Assembly (NCBI GenBank): GCA_039024295.1
Contig: JBCDIQ010000002.1
Location: forward strand, 1-54,776
Origin: JBCDIQ01 sp039024295
Lineage (GTDB): Bacteria > Bacteroidota > Bacteroidia > J057
Reading direction: 5' to 3'
Length of the DNA stretch: 54,776 nt
The position numbers and the translations under genes were made by a program. How positions within the stretch are numbered: the first letter of the stretch is position 1; each line of letters starts with the position of its first letter. Shown here piece by piece: positions 34,720 through 43,587 of the stretch. The notes beneath the pieces were generated by a model, which was not told the DNA's origin, made no database searches, and saw only the letters and a program-made list of their open reading frames with translations.

Positions 34720-36096
34720 CTAGGAATGAGGAATCGGTGCTTTTGCTTGAGGGGTACCTAAGGTTTTTAAGGATCGCCATACGACATAGACCAACCAAAG
34801 GGTTACGGTAATGTCAATGGCAGTAGCGCCATAATAGACGCCCGATATTCCCATCCATTTAGGTAAAAATACCATCACCGGAACGTAGAAGACCAGCTGA
34901 CGTGCAAGCCCGATAATGCTGGCATATTTGGGTTGGTCCACGGCCGGAAGGTAGGTAAGCGACATGAACACCACAGGTAAGATAGGAAGCACCACCATGT
35001 ACACCCGGAACCACCCCAGTTCATCGGACCTAAAGGTCAGGTCTGGTAATACGAGGCTGAGACTGGCTTCTGGAAAAATGGTCAACAACAACCAAAAAGG
35101 GGCCACCAGGTAAAAGCCAATTTTGCAGAAAAGGAAGAACGAACTTCTTACCCGGTCGTACTGCCCGGCGCCAAAGTTGATGCCGATGATGGGCTGTAAC
35201 GCACGCATCAGGCCGAATAAGGGCGTCATCAGGAATAGCTGAATGCGATTGGCCGCAGCAAAAAATGCCAACTCGTGCTCTGTACCTACGGTGACAATTG
35301 CATTAAATACCACGATCGCCTGGACCAGCCCCATGATGGTTAAAATGAAACCAGGGAAACCCATTCTGGCAATCGATGTACATACCGATTGGTCAAATGA
35401 AAGGGAGTTGATTTTTGCTTTGAAAGAAGCTTTCCCGGTCTTGAAGTAAACATACCCCGTAAGGCTATAAACGACCATACCGATGTTGGTTGCCCAGGCG
35501 GCTCCTTCTACGCCCATTCCCCCATATTGAATGAAAATTGGGGTGAGTATGATGTTAATGCCAAGTCCATAACTCATCATGATGGCAGCCTCTTTCATTT
35601 TTCCTTCTGCACGCACAATGAAGTTCAATCCCAGTCCATATACCCATGCAGGAGAGCCTAGCAGGGTCACTTTCAGGTAGCGGGTGCCATATTCCAGCAC
35701 CTCACCAGAGCCTCCCATGAGCTCAATCAAGTTCTCTGCAAAAAAATAGGCAGGAGCGGCAAACAGCAGGGTTGATGCCAGCATAAAGAGCGTGGAGTTT
35801 TCCAAAATCTTTTCCTGAGTTCCCTCATCGTTATTGCCCAGCACAATGCTCAGCAGGTTCCCCGCTCCTGTACCAGCCCAGGAACCCAGGCCCATCATAA
35901 TGGAAGTAAGCGGATATGCCAGGGCTACTCCTGCCAGGGCGGTAGCATCCATGAGCTGGCCAATGTAAACGGTATCCATGAACGCATTTAATCCATACAG
36001 AACCATGGCTGCTATCGCTGGCAGCGATAATTTCCAGGTTACCTTCATCAGGTCTCCCCGCAGGATCAGGTTTTTTTGTTGGTCTCTTGCTTCCAT
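34720..36096 (-). CDS. MATE-family efflux transporter
   Basis: 458 residues from ATG 36096. The frame opens further, to 36231, but that part lacks homology-like features and would add a stray N-terminus. MKVTWKLSLPAIAAMVLYGLNAFMDTVYIGQLMDATALAGVALAYPL is the MATE opening. About 12 membrane segments follow in two six-helix halves, with GAGNLLSIVLGNND near 80 and the second-half equivalent GLMRALQPIIGINFGAG near 290. MATE proteins export organic cations and drugs in exchange for Na+ or H+. No efflux partner is needed. A short inverted repeat (GGCAG...CTGCC) lies in the upstream region. Confidence 0.92.
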   Translation of the reverse strand: MEARDQQKNLILRGDLMKVTWKLSLPAIAAMVLYGLNAFMDTVYIGQLMDATALAGVALAYPLTSIMMGLGSWAGTGAGNLLSIVLGNNDEGTQEKILENSTLFMLASTLLFAAPAYFFAENLIELMGGSGEVLEYGTRYLKVTLLGSPAWVYGLGLNFIVRAEGKMKEAAIMMSYGLGINIILTPIFIQYGGMGVEGAAWATNIGMVVYSLTGYVYFKTGKASFKAKINSLSFDQSVCTSIARMGFPGFILTIMGLVQAIVVFNAIVTVGTEHELAFFAAANRIQLFLMTPLFGLMRALQPIIGINFGAGQYDRVRSSFFLFCKIGFYLVAPFWLLLTIFPEASLSLVLPDLTFRSDELGWFRVYMVVLPILPVVFMSLTYLPAVDQPKYASIIGLARQLVFYVPVMVFLPKWMGISGVYYGATAIDITVTLWLVYVVWRSLKTLGTPQAKAPIPHS

Positions 36097-36317
36097 ATTT
36101 TGCTCAGTTTTCCGGCAGATAAAACCTGCCGCCGTAGGCTTCCGAGCAACAAGTATACGAGGAGTTTTTTGTTGGATGATTACGCATAACGGAATAAAGA
36201 CTACGATAAACGGAGAAAAACGGGTTTTCACGATTCCATTATCTCATGCTGCACCTGTAACCAAATGAACATTTGCCATTACAGGTATACACGTTTCACT
36301 ATTTCACTCTTTGAATT

Positions 36318-37241
36318 ATGAAGAACTTATTCCTTGTATGCTTGTGTTTGTATCCATTCCTGAGTTGGTGCCAAATCGATTCTCGAACCCTGTTCGAATA
36401 TGAAGGAGAACTGAATAAAGCCAGGCCAGGAGTTGTCTTGCAAATCAACAACTCTTCCTATTTATACAAAGGATTGGGCTATGGTGATATCCCCAAGGTT
36501 AAGCGTTTTGAGGCCGGAGACACCTTAAGCATTCGTTTCCTCAAGCGAAAAAAATACGGCACCCTGGTCAAATCTTTCGAAGTACACGGGCTTACCATCT
36601 GCCAGGAATATGCTTCGGGAAGGCATTTCAGACAGGTATACAGAGACTCTTTATTTTCATCTGAATGGAAACGGAGCTATTCAATTTCTCTCAATAATAA
36701 AGGCATCAATGAGGATGGGCTTGGCGGATTATTTTATGTGCGGTTTGATTCTGTTATTCTGATAGATAGGGATAATCGCACGCACATTATAGGGGGTGGC
36801 CGATGGGGAAACTCCTGGACTATGTATTTCGAAATTTTATCGGAAAAAGACCCTTTTATAATTGAACATGGGACCCCGAAAATTGAATTATGGGTGAATG
36901 GTAAGCCCATTGAAGAGGACCAGTTAATATGGAAAACGGACATACTTGAAGCCCGAATTAAGTATCCAGATGGGGTAGATGTCGAAGAGAGCGAATTTTC
37001 TGTATCTAATTTATCTGTTATTGAAAGGAGTTGTTCGGGATTTTTTAATTATGAAAAGATCCAGCAAGAAGTTTCTTTTCCAATTTCAGTTCCTAATCTG
37101 TCATCCATCTATGGAAAGGGAGGCAGTTTTTACCTGAACTTTGGAGATTTATACCATACCAATCGTGAGGGTAAAAAATACCGGATATCATATCCACGGG
37201 ATAAATATACAATGTGGTATCACAAAGCAAGGCCCAAATAG
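36318..37241 (+). CDS. Exported protein, unknown (AT-rich)
   Basis: 307 residues with a signal peptide (MKNLFLVCLCLYPFLSWCQ). The rest is beta-rich, with many aromatic and charged residues and no recognised motif. Repeating patterns such as DTLSIRFLKRKKYG, GGLFYVRFDSVILIDRDNRTHI and GGSFYLNFGDLYHTNREGKKYRISYP suggest two similar halves, about 45-170 and 200-300. It looks like a lineage-specific surface or periplasmic protein. Its bases are visibly more AT-rich than flanking genes. The next gene starts 22 nt later, so the two are probably one unit. Confidence 0.6.
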   Translation: MKNLFLVCLCLYPFLSWCQIDSRTLFEYEGELNKARPGVVLQINNSSYLYKGLGYGDIPKVKRFEAGDTLSIRFLKRKKYGTLVKSFEVHGLTICQEYASGRHFRQVYRDSLFSSEWKRSYSISLNNKGINEDGLGGLFYVRFDSVILIDRDNRTHIIGGGRWGNSWTMYFEILSEKDPFIIEHGTPKIELWVNGKPIEEDQLIWKTDILEARIKYPDGVDVEESEFSVSNLSVIERSCSGFFNYEKIQQEVSFPISVPNLSSIYGKGGSFYLNFGDLYHTNREGKKYRISYPRDKYTMWYHKARPK

Positions 37242-37263
37242 CTTTTCAACCCCATAGCTCCCT

Positions 37264-37881
37264 ATGAAGCCAATTCAATTTATAGCCTCATGGTTATTGA
37301 TCCTTATTGTACCTGTCTGGTTAATGTCAGGCTGTAACCCCGAAAAAGAGGAACCTGATTTCTGTTTTTGCCTCGACCAACAGCTGGGGCGTTTGGATTC
37401 TATTGCCAAAGCGTATGCAAACAGTGTATTCATTGAAGCTTCAGCTACCTACATTTCTGCTTATTACAAAGACTTTTTAAGTGAAGATGACCTTGATCAT
37501 GGGTACGTTGACTCCATGTTTCAGGATACCATTTCAGGATTAGAGATAGGTATTTTTCCTCAAAGAGTCTGTACAAAAGGGACAGAGCTGATTGCGCATT
37601 ATAAATTTGGGCAGAAAGGAACGGAAGCTATTGCTTATACGTCTGTGATCTCAAAAATTGAAGGTGAAAATATGTATGACCTTCCTTCTATTTATATTTT
37701 TTATGATTGGCAGGTTGATGTGTATCGTTGGTTGAATGAATACGACTACTATCAGATTAACAGAACTGCTTTAACACCAGACTACACCACGCGCTTTATT
37801 CCCATCGAAGCAAATGAAGGGCTTTGTGACACCTTGATGAAGTTGGGGGTTACTTTTCAAGGGTGTACGTCTGGCAAGTAG
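37264..37881 (+). CDS. Lipoprotein, unknown (AT-rich)
   Basis: 205 residues. The signal ends with the lipobox LMSGC at about residue 24, so this is a lipoprotein. The mature part has several Cys (FCFC and others) and is rich in Tyr, Asp and Glu. No family is recognised. It is AT-rich like the gene 22 nt upstream, with which it is probably co-transcribed and co-acquired. The gap after it (to 38004) shows no gene. Confidence 0.6.
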   Translation: MKPIQFIASWLLILIVPVWLMSGCNPEKEEPDFCFCLDQQLGRLDSIAKAYANSVFIEASATYISAYYKDFLSEDDLDHGYVDSMFQDTISGLEIGIFPQRVCTKGTELIAHYKFGQKGTEAIAYTSVISKIEGENMYDLPSIYIFYDWQVDVYRWLNEYDYYQINRTALTPDYTTRFIPIEANEGLCDTLMKLGVTFQGCTSGK

Positions 37882-38004
37882 CATTCAAGGCAATGCGGGG
37901 ATGTAAAGTTGGTCTAGTGAAGAAGAGCTATAGTCCCATGTTGCAAGTGGGTTGAAGAGTCTTTGAGCCCTCCAGTTCATCTTCCTCAAGCAGAAAACGC
38001 CGGA

Positions 38005-38877
38005 TTAAAGGGCTTTCAGGTTATCGATCATTTTTCGGGCGTTTTTGGCATTTCGGTAGCCTTTGAGGACGGCAGTTCTCAGCAGTTGATCGGCGGCTTC
38101 AAAATCACCAAGGGAAGCTTTTGCAATAGCCAGGTTGGAGAAGGTGACACCTGAACTCGGGTCAAGCTCAATAGATTTCTCAAGGAAGGTCACTGCTTTT
38201 TCGTACTGGTTGGTATGGGTCAAATGCAAGGCTCCCAGGCTGGTGTAGATCGGCGCATAGTCCGGGTCGAGTTCCATTGCTTTGAGGTAGCAAGATTCAG
38301 CCTTGTCGTATTGTGCGGTCAGTCGGTAGACAACTCCGAGGTTCGTCCAGTACTTGGCGCGATCCGGGTGAATTTCCAGGGATTTTTGATGGGCATCTAT
38401 GGCTTCCTGAAGGTACCCCAACTCATTGTTGATATTCCCAAGGATAGCATAGGCCTCTGATTCGTCATAACGGGAGAATGATTGCCCGAAAGCCTGTAGG
38501 ATAATGGTGCGTGCCTCCTGGTAGTTCCCATCTTCATATAGATCGGATGCTTGATCGAGCAATAGGTCTCCGTCTTCAGGAAGTGAATGCTGGTTGAGGT
38601 CTGGCGGAGGAGCTACTTTTTTCTGAATTAGCTCGACCTTTTCAATCAGGATCATTCGTAACTGGTTTCGCTCGGCCTGATACCGCTCGGGCGTAATAAT
38701 GGCGAGCGTTTGTTCGCGGCGCAGGCTACTCAGGCGTCCGGAAAAGTGAATCAGCTCACTTTCGTTAATCTCATCTGTCCAGAGTTCGGGATTATTCAAT
38801 ATGAGGTCTAATCCCTGTTGAATGCGATCATTCTTGAGTTCTTCTTTGAGTTGTTCGATCAATTGATGGAGCTGCAT
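38005..38877 (-). CDS. TPR protein with effector-associated-like N-terminal domain
   Basis: 290 residues. Residues about 1-88 form a helical domain: IQQGLDLIL near 19-27, then ELIHFSGRLSSLRREQTLAIITPERYQAERNQLRMILIEKVELI. The pattern SGR-x-x-x-L-x-x-E/Q, G/A-I-I-x-x-E, ERNQ(I/L) is that of effector-associated domain 11 (EAD11) of Bacteroidota conflict proteins. A linker follows, then about five TPR units (about 108-280), for example AIDAHQKSLEIHPDRAKYWTNLGVVYR and KAESCYLKAMELDPDYAPIYTSLGALHL. EADs pair like with like to recruit a protease, NACHT or TIR effector; no partner with the same domain is seen in this window. It has no signal peptide and is cytosolic. The EAD call is by eye. Confidence 0.7.
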   Translation of the reverse strand: MQLHQLIEQLKEELKNDRIQQGLDLILNNPELWTDEINESELIHFSGRLSSLRREQTLAIITPERYQAERNQLRMILIEKVELIQKKVAPPPDLNQHSLPEDGDLLLDQASDLYEDGNYQEARTIILQAFGQSFSRYDESEAYAILGNINNELGYLQEAIDAHQKSLEIHPDRAKYWTNLGVVYRLTAQYDKAESCYLKAMELDPDYAPIYTSLGALHLTHTNQYEKAVTFLEKSIELDPSSGVTFSNLAIAKASLGDFEAADQLLRTAVLKGYRNAKNARKMIDNLKAL

Positions 38878-39000
38878 AGCAAACGGCCTTTTCTCAGTGA
38901 TTGGTTAAAGATAGAACAAATTTTCACCCCAAAAATAAGCTTGTTACTGCTGCATCTTACCGCACTTTGCACTGTCGATAAAAGAAAGTTGGAAGGCGAT

Positions 39001-39031
39001 TTTGGCCCTCAAGGATTTATTGTTATTTTTG
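39001..39031 (+). promoter_or_regulatory. Promoter of rpmH-rnpA
   Basis: TTTG (39001-39004), a 19-nt spacer and TATTTTTG (39024-39031), a perfect match to the Bacteroidota promoter in both boxes and spacing. The predicted start is near 39037, 17 nt before ATG 39054. Confidence 0.8.
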
Positions 39032-39053
39032 CCTTCCCAAAAAATTATTCAAA

Positions 39054-39212
39054 ATGAAGCGGACTTTTCAGCCCAGTAAGCGCAAAAGAAAAAATAAGCA
39101 CGGATTCCGTGAGCGTATGTCTTCTCCCAACGGACGCAAAGTGCTGGCACGTCGTCGTGCAAAAGGACGTCATCGCCTCTCTGTGAGCGATGAACCTCGT
39201 CACAAGCACTAA
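39054..39212 (+). CDS. rpmH: 50S ribosomal protein L34
   Basis: 52 residues with the standard L34 opening MKRTFQPSKRKRKNKHGFRE, followed by RMSSPNGRKVLARRRAKGR. The family core is 44 residues, so the extra tail (LSVSDEPRHKH) is the longer Bacteroidota form. It is part of the large ribosomal subunit. The rnpA start follows after 2 nt, the conserved order. It is driven by the consensus promoter at 39001. Confidence 0.97.
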   Translation: MKRTFQPSKRKRKNKHGFRERMSSPNGRKVLARRRAKGRHRLSVSDEPRHKH

Positions 39213-39214
39213 TC

Positions 39215-39631
39215 ATGTCTGGCGGAGGGGAAAATCGCCCTCGGTTTACCTTGCGTAAGCAAGAAATACTGCGCGAAAAGCGTGCATTTGATGCGCTTTT
39301 CGCGCGTCCTGTTTATATAAATTGTGGAGCCATCCGCATTTTTTATGCCCGCCCCTCGGAGGAAATCACCCTTGGTTCTCACTTATCTGTAGCATTCTCG
39401 GTTCCGAAACGGAAAATCAAATCGGCAGCTACCCGCAACCTCATCAAACGCCGGATGAGAGAGGCATACCGCCACCACAAGCAGCCCCTCATCAATATTT
39501 TGGAGGACAAAAATGAACGGTTGATGTTGCTCATTTTATTTAACCGAAGGCAACCCGCAACCTATCAGGAACTTGAAACGTCTTTGAGTAAAGGATTACA
39601 AGAACTGGCGAACAAACTCTCTCACGGATAA
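39215..39631 (+). CDS. rnpA: Ribonuclease P protein component
   Basis: 138 residues. RNLIKRRMREAYR at about 73-85 is the RNR signature helix of RnpA, and the opening FTLRKQEILREKRAFDALF is the usual N-terminal helix. It binds the RNase P RNA and helps remove 5' leaders from pre-tRNA. It follows rpmH by 2 nt. The neighbour after it is a processing protease and not yidD/yidC as in many other phyla. Confidence 0.93.
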   Translation: MSGGGENRPRFTLRKQEILREKRAFDALFARPVYINCGAIRIFYARPSEEITLGSHLSVAFSVPKRKIKSAATRNLIKRRMREAYRHHKQPLINILEDKNERLMLLILFNRRQPATYQELETSLSKGLQELANKLSHG

Positions 39632-39735
39632 TTTGTTAGTTCTTCCTGAATATGTAGTTTCCTTCTCCAAAAGGGATACGTATCTTTATCAATTAACGTC
39701 TGGAATCCTTTTCAGTCTCTAACATCCGCCTTAAT

Positions 39736-41400
39736 ATGCTGAAAAATAGAAAAAAGCTCCTGGTAGCACTTGTCCTAACCGTAACGGTGAGTGTAGGCTT
39801 TGTCACCAAGGTATCAGATAACTACTTCGAGATTTCAAAGAACCTAGATATCTTCGGTAAGCTTTACCGGGATATTAACATCCTCTATGTGGATGAGGTA
39901 GACCCGACCCGGATGATGCGGACCGGAATTGATGCCATGCTTGGCAAACTGGACCCCTACACCACTTTTATCAGCGAGAGTGAAATTGAGGATTTCAAGT
40001 TCATGAGCACAGGTCAGTACGGCGGAATTGGTGCCATGGTAGGATCACGCGATGGCAAAATCATGGTGATTGAGCGATACAAAGGGTACCCTGCTGACAA
40101 ATCGGGCCTGATCGCAGGAGACCAGCTGCTTGCCGTAGACGGTCAACCCCTTAGAGGCGATGAATCCATCAAGGAAATGCGTGCCTACCTGCGAGGCGAA
40201 AAAGGCACCCAGCTCAAGGTGCTGGTAAAACGCGCCGATAAAGAGCCGTTTGAAGTACAGGTCACCCGCGACCGAATTCGCATCAACAACGTTCCCTATT
40301 ACGGGATGGTTAACAACGACATCGGATATATCTCATTGACAGGCTTTACCCAGGATGCAGGTAAAGAAGTACGGGAAGCACTTTTGAGCCTGAAAAGTAC
40401 CCAACCTAAGCTCAAAGGGGTTATCCTAGACCTGAGAGGAAACCCTGGAGGAAGACTGGATGAAGCAGTGAACGTCTCAAATGTCTTCATTAAACAAGGG
40501 ACAAAAATTGTTGAAACACGTGGCAAGGACCAGAGTTCCAACCGAAATCACTTTGCGAGGAACGCCCCTACTGACCTGAACATCCCAGTAGCGGTATTGG
40601 TGAACAGCCGTTCGGCAAGTGCTTCGGAGATTGTTGCCGGCAGCATTCAGGACAAAGACCGTGGAATAATTGTGGGCCAGCGCAGCTTTGGAAAAGGACT
40701 TGTGCAGAATATCCGTGGCCTGAGCTACGGCACCCAGTTGAAGGTAACCACGGCAAAGTATTATACCCCAAGTGGCCGCTGTATCCAGGCGATTGATTAC
40801 TCAAATCGGGCCGAAGATGGGAGCGTTGGCAAAGTACCCGATAGCCTGAAGACTGCTTTTAAGACCGACAATGGCCGCGTGGTATATGATGGTGGTGGTG
40901 TTGAGCCTGACGTAAAAGTAGAAAAACCGATGCGACAGACCATCACCCGTGAGCTTCAAACCCAAAATTTGATTTTCAACTTTGCCACCAAATTCGTGCA
41001 GGAAAATCCAGAGATCGCATCTCCCCAAGAGTTTGAAATCAACGATAACATTTACAACCAATTTGTGGCTTTCGTAGAGCAGCAGGATTTTGACTACGAA
41101 ACACAGGCAGACAAAAAGCTGACAGTTCTCAAAGAGGCACTTGAAGAGGAGACCTACTATGAGAGTTTGTCAGAAGAACTGGAAACGTTCCGCCAGCATT
41201 TGGAGGATCATAAAGATCGTGACTTGTCCCATTTCAAGAAGGATATCTCACGCCTGCTTCTGGAAGAAATTGTGGGCCGCTATTACTACAAGGAAGGGGT
41301 GATTGAAGCTTCCTTTCGGAAAGACCCAGACGTTGTAGCTGCTGTAAAGACGATTACTGACCAAAAAGCATACACTGCCATTCTTCAGGGGAACCAGTAG
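39736..41400 (+). CDS. S41-family C-terminal processing peptidase
   Basis: 554 residues. An N-terminal membrane anchor or signal (about 7-25) is followed by the Ctp order: a helical N-domain (LYRDINILYVDEVD), a PDZ domain at about 85-165 (YGGIGAMV, YPADKSGLIAGDQLLAVDG) and the protease core with GVILDLRGNPGG. The catalytic Ser is in NSRSASASEIV near 290-300 and the Lys in SFGKGLVQ about 25 residues on. It trims C-termini of periplasmic proteins. The C-terminal 150 residues (ENPEIASPQEFEIND...) are the Bacteroidota extension. It lies 104 nt after rnpA and ends at a terminator. Confidence 0.93.
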   Translation: MLKNRKKLLVALVLTVTVSVGFVTKVSDNYFEISKNLDIFGKLYRDINILYVDEVDPTRMMRTGIDAMLGKLDPYTTFISESEIEDFKFMSTGQYGGIGAMVGSRDGKIMVIERYKGYPADKSGLIAGDQLLAVDGQPLRGDESIKEMRAYLRGEKGTQLKVLVKRADKEPFEVQVTRDRIRINNVPYYGMVNNDIGYISLTGFTQDAGKEVREALLSLKSTQPKLKGVILDLRGNPGGRLDEAVNVSNVFIKQGTKIVETRGKDQSSNRNHFARNAPTDLNIPVAVLVNSRSASASEIVAGSIQDKDRGIIVGQRSFGKGLVQNIRGLSYGTQLKVTTAKYYTPSGRCIQAIDYSNRAEDGSVGKVPDSLKTAFKTDNGRVVYDGGGVEPDVKVEKPMRQTITRELQTQNLIFNFATKFVQENPEIASPQEFEINDNIYNQFVAFVEQQDFDYETQADKKLTVLKEALEEETYYESLSEELETFRQHLEDHKDRDLSHFKKDISRLLLEEIVGRYYYKEGVIEASFRKDPDVVAAVKTITDQKAYTAILQGNQ

Positions 41401-41417
41401 TCCCGCCCAAAATTGAA

Positions 41418-41450
41418 AAAGCCTGGTTGTGACAGCAGCCGGGCTTTTTT
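41418..41450. terminator. Terminator after the processing peptidase
   Basis: AAAGCCTGG (41418-41426) pairs with CCGGGCTTT (41439-41447) with one G-U pair and a 12-nt loop. The T-run extends to 41450. A-residues on the other side (41416-41420) may let it also stop the opposing gene. Confidence 0.75.
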
Positions 41451-41468
41451 GACAGATCAAAAATGGTG

Positions 41469-42626
41469 TTATTCTTTAATGAAATATACCAACTGAGCCT
41501 CAGCTGGCGGGGTATTCCCATATACGGATTGGATACATTCCTTGGAGAGTCCGATGATCTGGGGGCGATCTGCTGAGAGTTTATTGATGATTTCAATCTC
41601 CACAAATCCGGGGTTATCAGGAACATTAAGCATCACGCGCGTTCCTTTTGGAAGCGTTTTGTGGTAGCCGAAATAGATGGATTTTGCATCTTTAGGTCCT
41701 CTTACTTCATAAATAGGCCCTCTTTCGGTGACTTTGGTGTATCGGATGCCCGTGTTGGAATCGATCACCATTTCGCGGTTCATGCTGCTTTGGCTGCCCG
41801 GAACGGAGGGATTGGCAACCGGGATCGTGGCCTGTCGGGTATTACTTCCTTCAGGTAGTGCTTCCACGTAGTCGTACTGGGGTTGGGCTGGTGCAGCATT
41901 TCCTCCGTTGTAAGCGTTTGCCTGCTGGGCTTGCTGGCTGGTTAGGTCTGAGAGGTCCCGCTGAATGCGTTCAAGCACCATGGTGCTGATAGGCGACTCG
42001 TTGAAGTTGGGGATTTGCCGAATTTTTTCTAGCGCATCAAGGCGTTCACGAAGGTCGTCCTTTTCTTCAGCCACAGCCATGAGGCTGGCCACCTGGATGT
42101 CACGATCAGCAATGCTGAGCAGTTCTCCATTGGCCTCATCTCTTCGAATCCATCCAACCGCCTGACGCTTCCGCCCAATTAATTCTACCCAGTTATCCTG
42201 GAAGTCGGTCATAGCTGCCAGTGAGCCCGACTTAAAAGCAACATTGGTGATGGTGGCTATTGATCCAGGGCTCTTATAAATATCAGCATCCTTAAGTAAT
42301 ACCACCATGGAGCCGTTTGCGGCAAACAGGTATTTGTGGACCCATCCTTCTATACCTTTCTTGCTCCTGATTTTAATGTAGACTCGATTTTCGCGTGGGA
42401 CGAAGGCAGTATCCCCCAAAACTTCTACTTCTTCTCCGAAATATACCGTGCCGAACGGGCGTGAGTCCCGGCCCGGTGTTGAACGTACACCCACAGCATC
42501 CCATAAGCAAAGTGCAGTTTCTGGAAATGCTGAATAGGGAGGAGCAGCAGGTTGGACCTGGATTTGTGCCGTCGCACTCAGGCCCAGGAAGGTAAAAAAA
42601 ACGAGTAAGAAATGGGCTGTTCTCAT
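41469..42626 (-). CDS. Exported SH3 and double-psi beta-barrel-like protein
   Basis: 385 residues. The signal peptide ends ...LSATAQ. Residues about 38-100 form a bacterial SH3-like domain (VGVRSTPGRDSRPFGTVYFGEEVEVLG, ending WVHKYLF). A second, weaker copy follows at about 105-165 (VVLLKDADIYKSPGS, then NWVELIGRKRQAVGWI). A coiled or Q-rich linker (about 180-280) leads to a C-terminal region (YHKTLPKGTRVMLNVPDNPGFVEIEIINKLSADR) that resembles the RlpA/DPBB fold (HxTLPxGTxVxV). Such proteins bind or cleave peptidoglycan; the catalytic Asp and His of RlpA cannot be confirmed by eye. It probably works in the periplasm. Confidence 0.7.
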   Translation of the reverse strand: MRTAHFLLVFFTFLGLSATAQIQVQPAAPPYSAFPETALCLWDAVGVRSTPGRDSRPFGTVYFGEEVEVLGDTAFVPRENRVYIKIRSKKGIEGWVHKYLFAANGSMVVLLKDADIYKSPGSIATITNVAFKSGSLAAMTDFQDNWVELIGRKRQAVGWIRRDEANGELLSIADRDIQVASLMAVAEEKDDLRERLDALEKIRQIPNFNESPISTMVLERIQRDLSDLTSQQAQQANAYNGGNAAPAQPQYDYVEALPEGSNTRQATIPVANPSVPGSQSSMNREMVIDSNTGIRYTKVTERGPIYEVRGPKDAKSIYFGYHKTLPKGTRVMLNVPDNPGFVEIEIINKLSADRPQIIGLSKECIQSVYGNTPPAEAQLVYFIKE

Positions 42627-43039
42627 CAGACTAATAATTTAGATTTTGCTATTTTAAAGGTACTGAATATTTATAGATTGATGAAATGAAGCGGTAAGAA
42701 TCCAAATCAAGTTGCATCAAAATGTGTGGGAAAAACTGAAAAGCTGAATGGACACGCCAACGAAGAGATAGCAAAAATAGTTGCTAATTCTGCAACGAAT
42801 TTATCGATTCCTTATTGACTTTGTAAAAGAAAAATTGTAGTATTGTTTAAGCGTGAACAAAATCTTTCTTACAAATGACAGGCAACTTTTGATGAATTAA
42901 AGTTCTTGTAAATCCTTTTTAGAAAGGTTTCGTAGACAAAGCAATTATCAGCCTTAGTAACCAATTACCTCTTCCCTTCTGGTTTTCCAGAAAGGGACAT
43001 AAACGTTCATTCTCAAGTCCAAGTAAATTGCAAACTAAC
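42627..43039. other. Intergenic region, no gene seen
   Basis: 413 nt of AT-rich sequence between divergent genes. It contains a TTTG at 42830-42833 but no matching TAnnTTTG at the right spacing. No short reading frame with a plausible start and hydrophobic or conserved pattern was found. It presumably holds the promoters for both neighbours. Confidence 0.5.
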
Positions 43040-43405
43040 ATGCCTATGAAATCTCAAGCAAGGCCTTTACTGTCTCAGTTAAGGGGGCAGAAGCTGTTAG
43101 CAGTGTGTAACCACAAAATGATATGCGCTGCTCGTGACCTGGCCGAGTTCACAAAGTTCGGGCTAAATGCCAACTACATCGTTTCCATCGCGCTAAAATG
43201 TGAAGAGTACGGTAAAAACCTTCACAATTCCATGCAACCTACCGGGAGCGATATTCTCTATCGCTTAGAAGAAGAAATACAAGAGGCTATCACAGAAATT
43301 TGCGAAACAGGAGCCACCATTTGGCAAAATTATCCTAAAAAACGAAGAGATTATGAAATCGATTACACTGTTCAGGCATATGCTTCCTATAGTAGAGCTG
43401 TGTAA
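43040..43405 (+). CDS. Small helical cytosolic protein, unknown
   Basis: 121 residues from ATG 43040; TTG 43028 and ATG 43046 are alternatives. The sequence is mostly helical: CNHKMICAARDLAEFTKFG, then ANYIVSIALKCEEYGKNLH, then RLEEEIQEAITEICETGATIWQ. No membrane segment and no known motif is present; three Cys (CNHK, CAAR, KCEE) are not arranged as a metal site that can be named. It is followed by a strong terminator and therefore is a one-gene unit. The long AT-rich upstream region may matter for its regulation. Confidence 0.6.
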   Translation: MPMKSQARPLLSQLRGQKLLAVCNHKMICAARDLAEFTKFGLNANYIVSIALKCEEYGKNLHNSMQPTGSDILYRLEEEIQEAITEICETGATIWQNYPKKRRDYEIDYTVQAYASYSRAV

Positions 43406-43438
43406 ATAATAGAATTGGTTAGAATTGTGAATCGTAAC

Positions 43439-43463
43439 AGCACCTCCTTTCGGAGGTGCTTTT
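43439..43463 (+). terminator. Terminator after the small helical gene
   Basis: AGCACCTCC (43439-43447), loop TTTC and GGAGGTGCT (43452-43460) form a 9-bp GC-rich stem, followed by TTT. It is a strong intrinsic terminator. Confidence 0.9.
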
Positions 43464-43560
43464 GTTTGTAATATTTAATGCGAGAAATAACCTTTTTATG
43501 GCAAAGGGTATCAGGGTTGTCCTTGGGATTTCATTTGTTGTAAAGAAAAGAATAATATTT

Positions 43561-43568
43561 TAGCTTTG
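43561..43568 (+). promoter_or_regulatory. -7 box for the barrel gene and ruvA (TAGCTTTG)
   Basis: TAGCTTTG is a full match to TAnnTTTG, 19 nt before ATG 43588. A TTTG upstream (43534-43537) has an over-long spacer of 23 nt. Confidence 0.4.
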
Positions 43569-43587
43569 ACTGCTAAGCTTAGGTAAA

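Noticed and set aside
38818..39057. Plus-strand 79-residue frame before rpmH
   Set aside because: It overlaps the start of the TPR gene, the rpmH promoter and the rpmH ATG; the composition is not protein-like.
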